Assembly: GCA_038203025.1 (NCBI GenBank)
Contig: JBBREK010000010.1
Location: 1 to 37,098, forward strand
Direction of reading: 5' to 3'
Length of the DNA stretch: 37,098 nucleotides
Source of the DNA: UBA11346 sp038203025
GTDB taxonomy: Bacteria > Planctomycetota > UBA11346
The translations under genes and the position numbers were made by a program. This document shows positions 26,231 through 36,617 of this stretch, piece after piece; within the stretch, counting starts at the first letter, position 1; the number at the start of each line of letters is the position of its first letter. The notes under the pieces are model-generated. The model searched no databases, had not been told where the DNA came from, and saw only the letters and a program-made list of their open reading frames with translations.

Positions 26231-26255
<25 letters not shown>
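26112..26255 (+). pseudogene. 5' fragment of an ArsR-family (BigR/SqrR-like) regulator
   Basis: A 47-residue frame, divergent from the MBL fragment. DTAALQDNAAEAAELLR matches the N-terminal helix of BigR/SqrR-type ArsR repressors, where it would be followed by the first part of the winged helix. Here the similarity ends after about 27 residues. The rest (ESFQKAALRRHVSVGSR) is antisense to the end of the P-type ATPase gene. BigR-type regulators are often divergent from or next to blh genes and sense persulfide, so the two fragments look like the two ends of one broken divergent pair. The 86 bases between them may still hold the old operator. The match is short, so confidence is moderate. Confidence 0.45.
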
Positions 26256-28687
<2,432 letters not shown>

Positions 28688-28724
28688 CGTCGGGCGGCCT
28701 GAGCATGCCGTGCCGCCGCCATTA

Positions 28725-28961
28725 TCACGCCGTGATCCATCGAGCGACATCCTCGGCCTTCGGCAGGCCACCCGCGTGCACCACCTTGGCGTCCACCGCC
28801 TGGCCCGGTGTGGACGCTATGCCGCAGCCCGCGATTTCGGCGTCGTCTGTCACCCTTTCGACGGTGACCACGACGCCGGCCCTCATGGCCGCATCCGTCA
28901 CAATCGGCGCGGTGGCATCGCGGCGCTTGGAGCCCAGGCCGAGTACCGTGACGTTCTTCAT
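28725..28961 (-). CDS. Small thioredoxin-fold protein without active-site cysteines
   Basis: 78 residues from ATG 28961, with AAGGAC upstream as ribosome-binding site. The layout fits the small 'redox-active disulfide protein 2' thioredoxin family: MKNVTVLGLG, a helix, VTVERVTDDAEIAGCGI, the cis-proline loop STPGQAVDAKVVHAGGLP and a final helix. Family members have GCxxC after the first strand; here it reads GLGSKRRD, so both active-site cysteines are gone. One Cys remains in AGCGI. It is therefore unlikely to be a dithiol reductase and may bind a partner or metal instead. It is the first gene before the P1B ATPase. Confidence 0.72.
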   Translation of the reverse strand: MKNVTVLGLGSKRRDATAPIVTDAAMRAGVVVTVERVTDDAEIAGCGIASTPGQAVDAKVVHAGGLPKAEDVARWITA

Positions 28962-29404
28962 GATCTTAGTCCTTCGGGCGAAAAGCAGCTTGAGGCCCCG
29001 CCCGTTCTTGCAGGATAGCTGCGCTGGCTCTCCCTCGCCTTGCGACGGATCAATCACGGATCACGGCTGGCAGACGGTTGGCGAACAGGTGCGTGGCCCG
29101 AATAGCTGGACATCGTCGCCCTCGACGGGCTGATCGGTATGCAGTCACTCCGGCGTTGCGGGCCGCGGAGGGCGGGCCCGCTGAGCGGCATGCGGTCGCT
29201 GCTGTTGTTGTGGCAGCGGAGGTTCGCTGCGGAGGCGTCTTGTGACTTGTCGAGCCTGGCGCCGGGGACGACAGCCGCAATCCAGGAGCAGGCGGCGGGA
29301 AGCACCCCTCGGGCTGAGACATTGACGCCCATCAAGGACATCGGCGCCGAGGGCGCTTAGCGTGGCCAGATGCGGCATCCCCAGCCTGCTGCGCAAGGAT
29401 CATC
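28962..29404 (+). other. Intergenic region without a recognised gene
   Basis: About 440 bases lie between the divergent thioredoxin-fold and cytochrome b genes and should contain both promoters. Open frames exist on both strands (29139-29360 plus, 29054-29341 minus), but neither has a convincing ribosome-binding site or a family I recognise. The only clear signal is AAGGA (29395-29399) serving the cytochrome b start at 29405. The stretch may include a decayed element. Confidence 0.4.
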
Positions 29405-29986
29405 ATGTCCATCATGCAAGGCCTTCGGGCCTATCACGCCATACTCGGCCTTCTGGTCATTGCCGCCTTCCTGACAGGCGAGCTGGGCACGATCCACGCT
29501 GTACTGGGCTATGCCATCGCCATCATTATCGGTGGTCGCCTTGTCGCGGCCCTCTCGGGCCTGCGGCAACTGGGCCTCTCACGCTTCTATCCTCATTTTG
29601 AGGGACTGACGCTCGGCAATGCCTTCACGCACCCAGCCATCAGCAACGCGCTTCTGGCCGGCATCGCCGCCTGCCTGATCCTGGCCACCGCCACGGGAAT
29701 TGCGATGGATCGCGGCAGAACGCTCGGCATGGCAACGAGCGTCGTCGTGAGCGAGGCATATGCGCGGGATGACAGCCGTGAAGGCCGGCGAGCCTCAGAA
29801 GCCCGTGGCGAAGAGCAGGAGCATGGCATCGTCGGCGAACTGCATGAGGGTCTCTCGAACTTCCTCGTGATCATCGTCGGGCTGCACGTCGCCTACCTGT
29901 TCCTGTTCAAGCGCCCGCTGGCGCGCTTCATGCTGTTCATCGCGACGCCCAAGCCCCGGCGAGTTGAACCGGGTCGTGCGTCTTGA
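29405..29986 (+). CDS. Cytochrome b561-like membrane protein
   Basis: 193 residues with four probable membrane helices. Histidines suited to b-type haem ligation lie in RAYHAILGLL, TIHAVLGYA and ELHEGLSNFLVIIVGLHVAY, the last being typical of the bacterial cytochrome b561/Ni-Fe-hydrogenase cytochrome b group. Between helices 3 and 4 is a charged loop rich in Arg/Glu (about residues 120-145). Such proteins pass electrons between quinol and a periplasmic partner. No partner is encoded beside it. AAGGA stands five bases before the ATG. The next gene, a VIT protein, follows after 69 bases and may share the transcript. Confidence 0.75.
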   Translation: MSIMQGLRAYHAILGLLVIAAFLTGELGTIHAVLGYAIAIIIGGRLVAALSGLRQLGLSRFYPHFEGLTLGNAFTHPAISNALLAGIAACLILATATGIAMDRGRTLGMATSVVVSEAYARDDSREGRRASEARGEEQEHGIVGELHEGLSNFLVIIVGLHVAYLFLFKRPLARFMLFIATPKPRRVEPGRAS

Positions 29987-30055
29987 TCCGCGGCACGCGC
30001 ACGGCAACAGGGGCCGATCTCCACAGGCGACGCCAGTACTCCGAAGGAAAATCCC

Positions 30056-30757
30056 ATGCCGCGCCTCCACCTGCATCCCGAACGCCATCTGGTCTCGCGC
30101 ATCGGGTGGCTGCGGGCGGCGGTGCTGGGGGCGAATGATGGCATCGTCTCCACCGCCAGCCTGATTGTCGGCGTCGCCGCCGCCGCGGCCACGCAGAGCG
30201 ACATCCTGATCGCCGGCGTGGCCGGCTTGGTCGCCGGCGCCATGTCCATGGCGGCTGGCGAATATGTGTCGGTCAGCTCGCAATCCGACACGGAACAGGC
30301 CGACCTCGCGCGGGAAACCCAGGAGTTGCTGGACAATCCCGTCTTCGAGCATGAGGAACTGGCCGACATCTACGTTCGGCGCGGGGTGGACCGCGACCTG
30401 GCCCGGCAGGTGGCCACGCAGTTGATGGCCAAGGACGCACTCGGCGCCCATGCGCAGGATGAACTCGGGATGTCCGAGATCACCACGGCGAGGCCCATCC
30501 AGGCTGCGCTGACCTCTGCGGCCACCTTCGCCGTTGGCGCCGCGATGCCCCTTCTGATGGTGGTCGTCGCCCCGACCCACCTGCTTGTCTGGATCGTCTC
30601 TGGCGCCTCGCTGGCTTTCCTGGCTGTGCTGGGAGCGGTGGGCGCGCAGGCGGGTGGCGCAAATGTGCTGCGTGCCACGGCCCGCGTGACCTTCTGGGGC
30701 GCGCTGGCGATGGTGCTCACCGCTGGCATCGGCGCCCTGTTCGGCACCGTGGTGTGA
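30056..30757 (+). CDS. VIT1/CCC1-family Fe2+/Mn2+ transporter
   Basis: 233 residues. The family's opening is clear: WLRAAVLGANDGIVSTASLI, then AGAMSMAAGEYVSVSSQSDT. A cytoplasmic helical domain rich in Glu (ELLDNPVFEHEELADIYVRR) follows and, in homologues, binds the metal. Three C-terminal membrane helices complete it. VIT/CCC1 proteins remove Fe2+ or Mn2+ from the cytoplasm by proton exchange in eukaryotes; the bacterial members are assumed to act similarly in detoxification. AAGGAAAA lies just before the ATG. A hairpin at 30780-30798 separates it from the convergent apbE gene. Confidence 0.9.
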   Translation: MPRLHLHPERHLVSRIGWLRAAVLGANDGIVSTASLIVGVAAAAATQSDILIAGVAGLVAGAMSMAAGEYVSVSSQSDTEQADLARETQELLDNPVFEHEELADIYVRRGVDRDLARQVATQLMAKDALGAHAQDELGMSEITTARPIQAALTSAATFAVGAAMPLLMVVVAPTHLLVWIVSGASLAFLAVLGAVGAQAGGANVLRATARVTFWGALAMVLTAGIGALFGTVV

Positions 30758-30779
30758 CTGGTTCTGTCACCGCCAATGG

Positions 30780-30798
30780 GTCAGATCGTTGATCTGAC
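30780..30798 (+). terminator. Hairpin between convergent VIT and apbE genes
   Basis: GTCAGATC-GTT-GATCTGAC forms a perfect 8-base stem with a 3-base loop, 22 bases after the VIT stop and overlapping the last codons of apbE. There is no long T tract on either side, but the place between convergent genes fits a bidirectional terminator. Confidence 0.5.
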
Positions 30799-31719
30799 AG
30801 TCCCATCGTCGAACACGAATATGGTGCCGAGGCCCCATGCGGCCGCGAGCCTGGTGGCTGCCTCCGCTCCCAACACCATGAACGCCGTGGCCCATGCGTC
30901 GGCTGCCATGCACTCGGCAGCCAGGACAGTGACGGAGGCGATGCCGTTGTCGGTTGGGATGCGCGTGCTGGGATCCATGGTGTGCGACAGCAGCTTGCCG
31001 TCCACCTCCACCCAGTGCCGGTAGTTGCCGGACGTCGCGACGGCCATGTCCGTCAGCTCGATCACGCCCATCGCTTCGCGGCTCTGCCGGTCTGGACGCT
31101 CATGCGCCACGGCCCAGGCCGTGCCATCCGGCTTCAGGCCCCGCGCCCGCATCTCCCCATCGATGCCCAAAAGCCAGGAGCGAATGCCGAAGGAGTCCAT
31201 CGCCCGCGCCATCTCATCCACACCGAAGCCCTTGGCGATGCCGGAGAGATCGAGGGTGATCGGCGCCGCCTTCCGCGCGCGGGACGTGGTGACATCCAGA
31301 TGCAAAGCCTCCGTCGTGGCGGCACGCGGCAGTGCGGATGCAGCCGCGATGAGGCTCTGGTCCGGTTGCCGGGACCCGGGACCGAAGCCCCAGGCAGATG
31401 CCAGCCCGCCCACCCCGATATCGAAGGCGCCCTTCGTCGCCCGGCCGATCTTCAGCGCCTCGGCCAGCACGGTCATCAGTTCGCGCGGGATCGTGACCCA
31501 TTCGCCAACTGGCGCCGCATTCAGGCGGTTAACGTCGGAGTCGGGCTTCCATGTGGACATCTGCCGATCCACGCGATCCACCGCGTCGAACAGCGCCGCC
31601 GCCAGCGCGTCGGTACCCATGCCTTCCGGCGCGAAGAACACCGCGGCGTAGCGTGTGCCCATGGTCGGGCCGTTGAGCGCATGGCGCGTCATCGGCGCCG
31701 CCTCAATAGACGTCTTCAC
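30781..31719 (-). CDS. apbE: FAD:protein FMN transferase (ApbE)
   Basis: 312 residues. ApbE moves FMN from FAD onto a Thr/Ser of target proteins. Conserved pieces seen: GPTMGTRYAAVFF, KGAFDIGVGGLASAWGFG, ITLDLSGIAKGFGVD, the TSGNYRHW loop, HTMDPSTRIPTDNGIASVTV and the Mg2+-site AADAWATAFMVLG. Unlike many ApbE proteins there is no signal peptide or lipobox at the N-terminus (MKTSIEAAPMTRHALNGPTM), so it may work in the cytoplasm. The start at 31719 overlaps the upstream reductase by 17 bases; ATG 31692 is an alternative. It is the last gene of the DUF2271-reductase-apbE operon, whose first product carries a likely flavinylation site. Confidence 0.92.
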   Translation of the reverse strand: MKTSIEAAPMTRHALNGPTMGTRYAAVFFAPEGMGTDALAAALFDAVDRVDRQMSTWKPDSDVNRLNAAPVGEWVTIPRELMTVLAEALKIGRATKGAFDIGVGGLASAWGFGPGSRQPDQSLIAAASALPRAATTEALHLDVTTSRARKAAPITLDLSGIAKGFGVDEMARAMDSFGIRSWLLGIDGEMRARGLKPDGTAWAVAHERPDRQSREAMGVIELTDMAVATSGNYRHWVEVDGKLLSHTMDPSTRIPTDNGIASVTVLAAECMAADAWATAFMVLGAEAATRLAAAWGLGTIFVFDDGTVRSTI

Positions 31720-33901
31720 GATAGCGGCCCTCCGATTTCAGGGTTGCGAGGTCGATGCCCAGGGGTTGCAGGATCGCCTCGAAAGCGCGTGCCACGCCGC
31801 CCGCCATGTCGCGCCCGCCGCAGACCAGCACCTGCGCGCCGTGCTGCACCAGGTCGCGCAGCGCCGCGGCATCGGCGGCCAGGCGGTCCTGCACGTAAGC
31901 GCCGCCCGGCACGCGGGAGAAGGCGGTGTTCAGCCGTGCGAGGCGCCCATCCTCCATGTATTGGCCCAGTTCCGGCCCATAGAGGAAATCGGAGCCGGGA
32001 TGCCGACCACCCCAGTAGAGGTGCATCGGCCGATGCAGGGTGTTGTGGCGGATGAAGCCTGCCAGGGGGCCGATCCCGGTGCCGGCCCCGATCAGGATCA
32101 CCGGCGCCTTGCCGCGGCTCGGGCGGAAGGCAGGGTTGGGTCGGATGAAGGCCTCGATGCGTCCGCCGAGCGGCAAGTCATGCAGGAAGCGGGAGCACAG
32201 GCCACCCGGCTGCTTACGCACGCAGATTTCCAGCACGCCGTCGGTCGAGGCAGAGGCAAGCGAGTAGAAGCGTGGCAGGTCAGAGCCGGGTGCCAGGATA
32301 CCGACCAGGTCGCCCGCTTCGAAGCGCGGCAGGCTGCGACGCCGCCAGAAGCCATCTGCCGCAGGCAGCGCAAAGCTCAGGATGGCTGTGGGTGTCTGCG
32401 ATTCCGCGCCGTACTCGACGCGGCCGGACAGCTCCAGCGCAGTGGTCTTGGGACGGGCGGCGACATGGGTCAGTTCGAGCTTCGTGCCGATGGCCGCGCC
32501 CAGCGCCTTGCCCCAGTCGGCGAAGGTCTGCGCCGATTGCCGATCCACCGACCAGGCTTCGAGCAGCGCGGGCCAGCCCTTCAGGCGGAGCGCTTCGACC
32601 ACCTGTTCGGCAAAGCCGCAGAATTTCGGGAAGCTCCGGTCGCCAAAGCCGAGCACCGCGACGGGGATCGTGCCACTGGCCCGCTCCAGTCGTTGGAGAA
32701 ACAGCTTCGCAGATTCCGGCGCATCCCCATCGCCATAGGTCGCGGTCAGGATCAGCAGGCGCTTCGCCTGGGCATAACGCGGCGCCAGGCTGTTCATCGG
32801 CGCGGCATGCACACGATGCCCGGCTTTGGTCAGCGCCGCGTGCAGTGTGACGGCGAAGCCCCAAGTGCTGTTGCCCTCGCTGCCGACGAGGATGATCGTG
32901 TCAGCGGATTGCGCACCGACATTCTGCCGGATCTTCGGCAGCGCAGCGCGCCTGCGCCACCAGATCACACCCCCGGCGCCAGCCAGAATGGGCGCGGTGA
33001 GTGCGGCCAGGCCGAGCAGCAGCGCCAACGGCCAGACGCCGCGGCCGGTATGCAGCATGACGATGGTCTCGTGCACCTGCCGCGCCAGGCCGTTCGGCGT
33101 GAAGTCCAGCACCTGCCCGGTCGCGGCATCCACATGAGCGATGCCTTGCGCCGTGGTCAGCGTGTAGGTGTCGGTGAGGTCGTCGCCATAAGGAAAGGTG
33201 AGCTCGCGTAGCGCCGACAGATCCACCGCTTGCAGCGCCGCCAGCTGCCCTGGCGGAAGCCGCGCGGCACCGCTCGGTTGCACGAGCGCCGCGACCTCAG
33301 TCGCCGCGCCATCAGGCAGCACGCCGAAGGTCGCAAGCGACATCCAGCAGCCGGTCAACGCCGACAGTGTGAGGCCGATCACCGCGAAGCGTCCGACCTC
33401 GCAATGCAGCCGCTGGGAGAATGTGCCTCGGCTGGGCCGCAGGATCGCCGCCCAGCCGCCAAGCCGTGTGGCCAGCAGCATGGCACCTGAGACGCACAGC
33501 ACCAGCATCGCTGCCGCCCCGAGTCCCGCCGCCACGCGCCCTGCGTCGCCCATCAGGAAGGAGCGATGCAGGTTCGTGATGGTGCGCGTCAGGTTGGATG
33601 GCTCATGCCGTCCGATCGCCAGGCCCGTGAGCGGATCGACCAGCTCGGCACCTGGCAGGTCGGCCTCAAAATAGTAGGCGATGACCGTACCGGAGGCCGT
33701 CCGCACAATGCGCTCCAGCTCCGCATGCCGCGCCTGCACGGCCTCGGCGATGGCGGCCACGCTGACCTGACCGGTTGCAGGAATGGTGGAGCCGTTGCGA
33801 TCGACAATCGAGTCGAAGGCGAGGAAGGCGCCCGTCAGCGCCAGCGCGGCGATCAGCAGCGCGGCGAAGAGGCCTGGCAGGGAATGGAGGCGGCGGAGCA
33901 T
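31703..33901 (-). CDS. PepSY membrane domain/flavodoxin/FAD-NADPH reductase fusion
   Basis: 732 residues. The first ~330 form a PepSY-TM region: an N-terminal membrane helix, a periplasmic PepSY part, TNLHRSFLMGDAGRVAAGLG and IVMLHTGRGVWPLALLLGLA. A flavodoxin-like FMN domain (about 335-475) begins with VGSEGNSTWGFAVTL and contains TATYGDGDAPESAK and GFGDRSFPKFCGFAEQV. A ferredoxin-NADP reductase module (about 490-732) has RFYSLAS, GGLCSRFLHDL, ILIGAGTGIGPLAGFI and the C-terminal GRYREDVY. The architecture indicates electrons moving from cytosolic NAD(P)H through FAD and FMN to the membrane and out to a periplasmic acceptor, plausibly the flavinylated DUF2271 protein or ferric iron. Gene order and the 17-base overlap with apbE support one operon. 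Confidence 0.9.
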   Translation of the reverse strand: MLRRLHSLPGLFAALLIAALALTGAFLAFDSIVDRNGSTIPATGQVSVAAIAEAVQARHAELERIVRTASGTVIAYYFEADLPGAELVDPLTGLAIGRHEPSNLTRTITNLHRSFLMGDAGRVAAGLGAAAMLVLCVSGAMLLATRLGGWAAILRPSRGTFSQRLHCEVGRFAVIGLTLSALTGCWMSLATFGVLPDGAATEVAALVQPSGAARLPPGQLAALQAVDLSALRELTFPYGDDLTDTYTLTTAQGIAHVDAATGQVLDFTPNGLARQVHETIVMLHTGRGVWPLALLLGLAALTAPILAGAGGVIWWRRRAALPKIRQNVGAQSADTIILVGSEGNSTWGFAVTLHAALTKAGHRVHAAPMNSLAPRYAQAKRLLILTATYGDGDAPESAKLFLQRLERASGTIPVAVLGFGDRSFPKFCGFAEQVVEALRLKGWPALLEAWSVDRQSAQTFADWGKALGAAIGTKLELTHVAARPKTTALELSGRVEYGAESQTPTAILSFALPAADGFWRRRSLPRFEAGDLVGILAPGSDLPRFYSLASASTDGVLEICVRKQPGGLCSRFLHDLPLGGRIEAFIRPNPAFRPSRGKAPVILIGAGTGIGPLAGFIRHNTLHRPMHLYWGGRHPGSDFLYGPELGQYMEDGRLARLNTAFSRVPGGAYVQDRLAADAAALRDLVQHGAQVLVCGGRDMAGGVARAFEAILQPLGIDLATLKSEGRYREDVY

Positions 33902-33922
33902 GTCAGCGATCCAGCGTCGTCG

Positions 33923-34408
33923 TCACATGTCGAACTTGAAGGACGCGACATAGCCGCGGCCGGAGACGGGACGGCCATTGGCCGCGGTCGTCAGCGGCGC
34001 GGTGATCTCGCCGGGGTTGTCACGCCCGTCCTCGACCGCGGTATCGATGCGGATCTGGTAGCCGGCATCGATGAGGGCATCGGCGATGTCGACGGTGACA
34101 CGCAGCGTCTGGCCGCTTCCGACGCTCGCACCGGTGATGCCGTCGATGCGTGCGGTCTCACTGGTCCTGCCACGTGCCCACACACTCAGGTGCGTGTGGT
34201 ACTTGGCTTTGCCGCCCGCGACGCGCAGCGTGGAATGGAAGCGGCCCTGCGCATCCACCAGATAGATCGCAAGATACGCGCCGTTGCCGCCATAGGGGCG
34301 CAGCTGCGTGGTGAGCGTGACGCTGCGCGCCTCGGCCGGCGGCGCGAAGGCCATGGCCGGGAAGGCGAGCGTGGCGGCGAGGCCGAGTGTGGCGACGATC
34401 TTGTTCAT
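33923..34408 (-). CDS. Secreted DUF2271 protein, likely ApbE flavinylation target
   Basis: 161 residues. A cleavable signal peptide (MNKIVATLGLAATLAFPAMA, cleavage likely after AEA near 28) precedes a beta-rich DUF2271 domain with RPYGGNGAYLAIYLVDAQGR, HTHLSVWARG and a C-terminal SGRGYVASFKFDM. DUF2271 proteins occur with PepSY reductases and ApbE. Residues 89-95 read DGITGAS, which fits the known ApbE target pattern D-x-x-[ST]-G-A-[ST]; Thr92 would carry FMN. GGAGAG stands just before the ATG. It is the first gene of the operon, 93 bases after the histidine kinase stop, with its own predicted regulator site at 34457-34474. Confidence 0.87.
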   Translation of the reverse strand: MNKIVATLGLAATLAFPAMAFAPPAEARSVTLTTQLRPYGGNGAYLAIYLVDAQGRFHSTLRVAGGKAKYHTHLSVWARGRTSETARIDGITGASVGSGQTLRVTVDIADALIDAGYQIRIDTAVEDGRDNPGEITAPLTTAANGRPVSGRGYVASFKFDM

Positions 34409-34456
34409 CGAATCTCTCCAGCAGGAACTGCGATGCGGGAGAGATGGACGTTCAAT

Positions 34457-34474
34457 CTGACGCTGGCCTGAACC
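34457..34474 (-). promoter_or_regulatory. Predicted response-regulator site before the DUF2271 operon
   Basis: On the minus strand the site reads GGTTCAGGCCAGCGTCAG, i.e. TTCAG-N6-GTCAG with the two half sites 11 bases apart, the phasing used by OmpR-type dimers. Its near edge is 49 bases from the first base of the DUF2271 start codon, the same as the site before the response regulator gene. 13 of 18 bases match that site. Confidence 0.55.
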
Positions 34475-34501
34475 AGAACGGACGAACCGTTCATCCGCGG
34501 T

Positions 34502-35863
34502 TCAGCGTGACGCTGGAATTCCGGGTAGCTGGACGCGCGCCTCAAACCCCGAGGCTCGACCCGGCACGGGCGACAGCAGTTCCAGGCTGGTCCCGGCCCC
34601 GGCCACGATCGCCTCGGCAATCGCCAGACCGAGACCCGAGCCGGTCGCGGAGCTGCCCCCTCGCTCGAAGGGCCGCTTGAGGCGTGCCATCGTCTCCGGC
34701 TCGACCACGGCGCCGCCGTTGGAAACACGCAGGAGGCCGTCGTCGTTGAGCACGATGGATACTGGCTCATCGGCAGCGCCATGCTTCAGCGCATTCTCGA
34801 TAAGGTTGCGGGCCAGGATGGCGAAGGCGTCGGCGTCCATGCGGGACAGCAGAACGCCGCTACTGGGCAGCGTGATGGTGAGCCGCGTGGCGGCGTCCGG
34901 ATCGTCCCTGAACTCGTCCAAGACGAAGCCGAGGACCTGCGCCAGATCCTGCGGCGTCTCAGCCAGGAGGCCCGCACCTTCGGCCTTGGCCAGCTGGAGC
35001 AGCTTCTCCGACAGACGCGCCAACTGCCGCAGCGCCGCCTCCACGGTCCTGGCGCGTTCGCGCACGGCGCCCTCCGGCACCTCGGCAATCAGGCGCTGCG
35101 TCTGCGCCAAGGCAGCCGCGACCGGTGTCCGCAATTCATGGGCGCTGCTGGCGGTGAAGCCGCGCTCCGCCTCCAGCGCGCGTTGCAGCCGCGCGATCAG
35201 CCGATTGACCGAGCCCGCGACAGGCGCGAGTTCACGTGGAAGCGCTATCACGTTGACGGGCGACAGGTCGCCGTGGCCGCGCGCCTCGATCTCCTGTTCA
35301 AAGGCTTGGACTGGCCGAAGCGCGAAGCGCACCAGCGCCCAGACACCGATCTGGCTGAGCGGCAGCAGCAGTGCCAGCGGCCACAGCAGCATGCCGACTG
35401 CCTCGATGACGGCTTGGCGACGATGGCTGATTGGCTCAGCGGTGGTGACGAACAAAGTGCCCTGCACTGCGGCCTCGGTGTAGAGGCGCAGGCCGTGCAG
35501 ATCCTGAAACCCTGGCGTCATCAGCGCCGGGAACGCGGCGGGGTCAGCGTCGTGGGATTGCAGCAGGACGCGGCCTTCACCGTCACGCACGATGTAGGTG
35601 ATCTGCTCCTGATGCGGCAGCACCGACGGCAATCGCTGGATGGGGCTCTCCCCCGCGGCCGGCGGATCGCTGTTCAGGATCTCGCTGTAGGCCAGCGGCA
35701 GGATGCGTTGTGTGACTTCCTGCAACGCGCTGTCGAAGACTTCATCGATCTCGCTGCGCAGGATCAGCCCCGCCGCCACGCTGCCCGCAAGCCAGAGCAG
35801 GATCATCCCCAGCGCGAGGCCAAGGCCGAGGCGGCGCTGCAGGCTCTGCGGCCGCGATGCCAC
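34502..35863 (-). CDS. Sensor histidine kinase
   Basis: 453 residues. Membrane helix 1 at about 12-35, a periplasmic sensor part of about 120 residues, and membrane helix 2 at about 155-180 followed by a HAMP-like linker. The phosphorylated histidine is H242 in FTASSAHELRTPVAAALAQT. The ATPase part has LIENALKHG (N box), VSNGGAVVEPE and GSGLGLAIAEAIV (G2 box). The start GTG at 35863 overlaps by one base the TAG of the response regulator gene, so the pair is co-translated. The periplasmic domain has no feature that names its signal. The kinase is TctE/QseC-like in layout; neighbours suggest a redox, iron or cation cue. Confidence 0.92.
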   Translation of the reverse strand: MASRPQSLQRRLGLGLALGMILLWLAGSVAAGLILRSEIDEVFDSALQEVTQRILPLAYSEILNSDPPAAGESPIQRLPSVLPHQEQITYIVRDGEGRVLLQSHDADPAAFPALMTPGFQDLHGLRLYTEAAVQGTLFVTTAEPISHRRQAVIEAVGMLLWPLALLLPLSQIGVWALVRFALRPVQAFEQEIEARGHGDLSPVNVIALPRELAPVAGSVNRLIARLQRALEAERGFTASSAHELRTPVAAALAQTQRLIAEVPEGAVRERARTVEAALRQLARLSEKLLQLAKAEGAGLLAETPQDLAQVLGFVLDEFRDDPDAATRLTITLPSSGVLLSRMDADAFAILARNLIENALKHGAADEPVSIVLNDDGLLRVSNGGAVVEPETMARLKRPFERGGSSATGSGLGLAIAEAIVAGAGTSLELLSPVPGRASGFEARVQLPGIPASR

Positions 35864-36537
35864 TAGGATGCCGCACGCTTCGGCTGGCCGAGCCGGTAGC
35901 CCATGCCGCGGATCGTCTCGATGATGTCGTGGCCGAGCTTTTTGCGGATCCGGCCGATATAGACCTCGATGGTGTTACTTTCGACCTCGGCGTCGAAGGA
36001 ATAGAGCCGCTCCTCCATTTGCGCCTTGGTGACCAGCGCGCGGGGGCGCTGCACGAAGGCCTCGAACAGCACCCATTCGCGCGCCGTCAGGGTGATGGGG
36101 TGCCCAGCCCGCTGGATCAGCCGTTGCGCCAAGTCGATGGTGAGGTCGCCGATTTCAACCTGCGGGTTGGGATTGCCGGCATACCGACGCGCCACGGCGC
36201 CGATGCGGGCCGACAGCTCGGCCAGGTCGAACGGCTTGACGAGGTAGTCGTCTGCCCCGGTGTTCAGCCCGGCGATGCGATCGGAAATCTGGTCGCGTGC
36301 GGTGAGGATGATTACCGGCGTGGCGTCACGCGCGGCGCGGCGGGCCTTGAGGAAGTCCAAGCCCCGACCATCCGGCAGCATGAGGTCGAGCAGGATGAGC
36401 TCGTAGGTCACCGTGCCGACGCAGTCCCGCGCCGTGTCGAGCCGCGTTGCCCAATCCACCGTATGACCGTCAGCCGCGATCTGGTCCCGCACCGCAGCGC
36501 CCAGGATCGCGTCGTCCTCGATCAATAGAACTCGCAT
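35863..36537 (-). CDS. OmpR-family response regulator
   Basis: 224 residues from ATG 36537, with GAAGGA upstream. The receiver domain has acidic pocket EDD (7-9), phospho-acceptor D51 (LILLDLMLPDG), T in IILTARD and K in YLVKPFD. The C-terminal winged helix has LTAREWVLFEAFVQRPRALV and SNTIEVYIGRIRKKLG. It is the partner of the kinase that follows. Its own promoter region carries a TTCAG-N6-GTCAG site 49 bases before the start, so autoregulation is likely. The same site type precedes the divergent PepSY-like gene and the DUF2271 operon. Confidence 0.93.
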   Translation of the reverse strand: MRVLLIEDDAILGAAVRDQIAADGHTVDWATRLDTARDCVGTVTYELILLDLMLPDGRGLDFLKARRAARDATPVIILTARDQISDRIAGLNTGADDYLVKPFDLAELSARIGAVARRYAGNPNPQVEIGDLTIDLAQRLIQRAGHPITLTAREWVLFEAFVQRPRALVTKAQMEERLYSFDAEVESNTIEVYIGRIRKKLGHDIIETIRGMGYRLGQPKRAAS

Positions 36538-36585
36538 CCGTTGGTCCTTCGCGTCGCCGGCCGCTCCTGGTCGTAGTGCCGGCGC

Positions 36586-36603
36586 CTGACAGTAAGCTGA
36601 ACC
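36586..36603 (-). promoter_or_regulatory. Predicted autoregulatory site before the response regulator
   Basis: The minus strand reads GGTTCAGCTTACTGTCAG: TTCAG-N6-GTCAG, direct half sites 11 bases apart. The near edge is 49 bases from the first base of the response regulator start codon. With the copy at 36618-36633 it forms a 16-base inverted repeat (two divergent sites) across the intergenic region. Confidence 0.6.
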
Positions 36604-36617
36604 TGGAAGCCGAGGCA

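Noticed and set aside
29054..29341. Minus-strand 95-codon frame in the gap before the cytochrome b gene
   Set aside because: No ribosome-binding site and no family recognised. Overlapping frames on the other strand are equally open, so I left it as intergenic.
31655..33211. 518-codon plus-strand frame across the reductase fusion
   Set aside because: Antisense to flavodoxin and reductase motifs; composition is typical of a GC-driven shadow frame.
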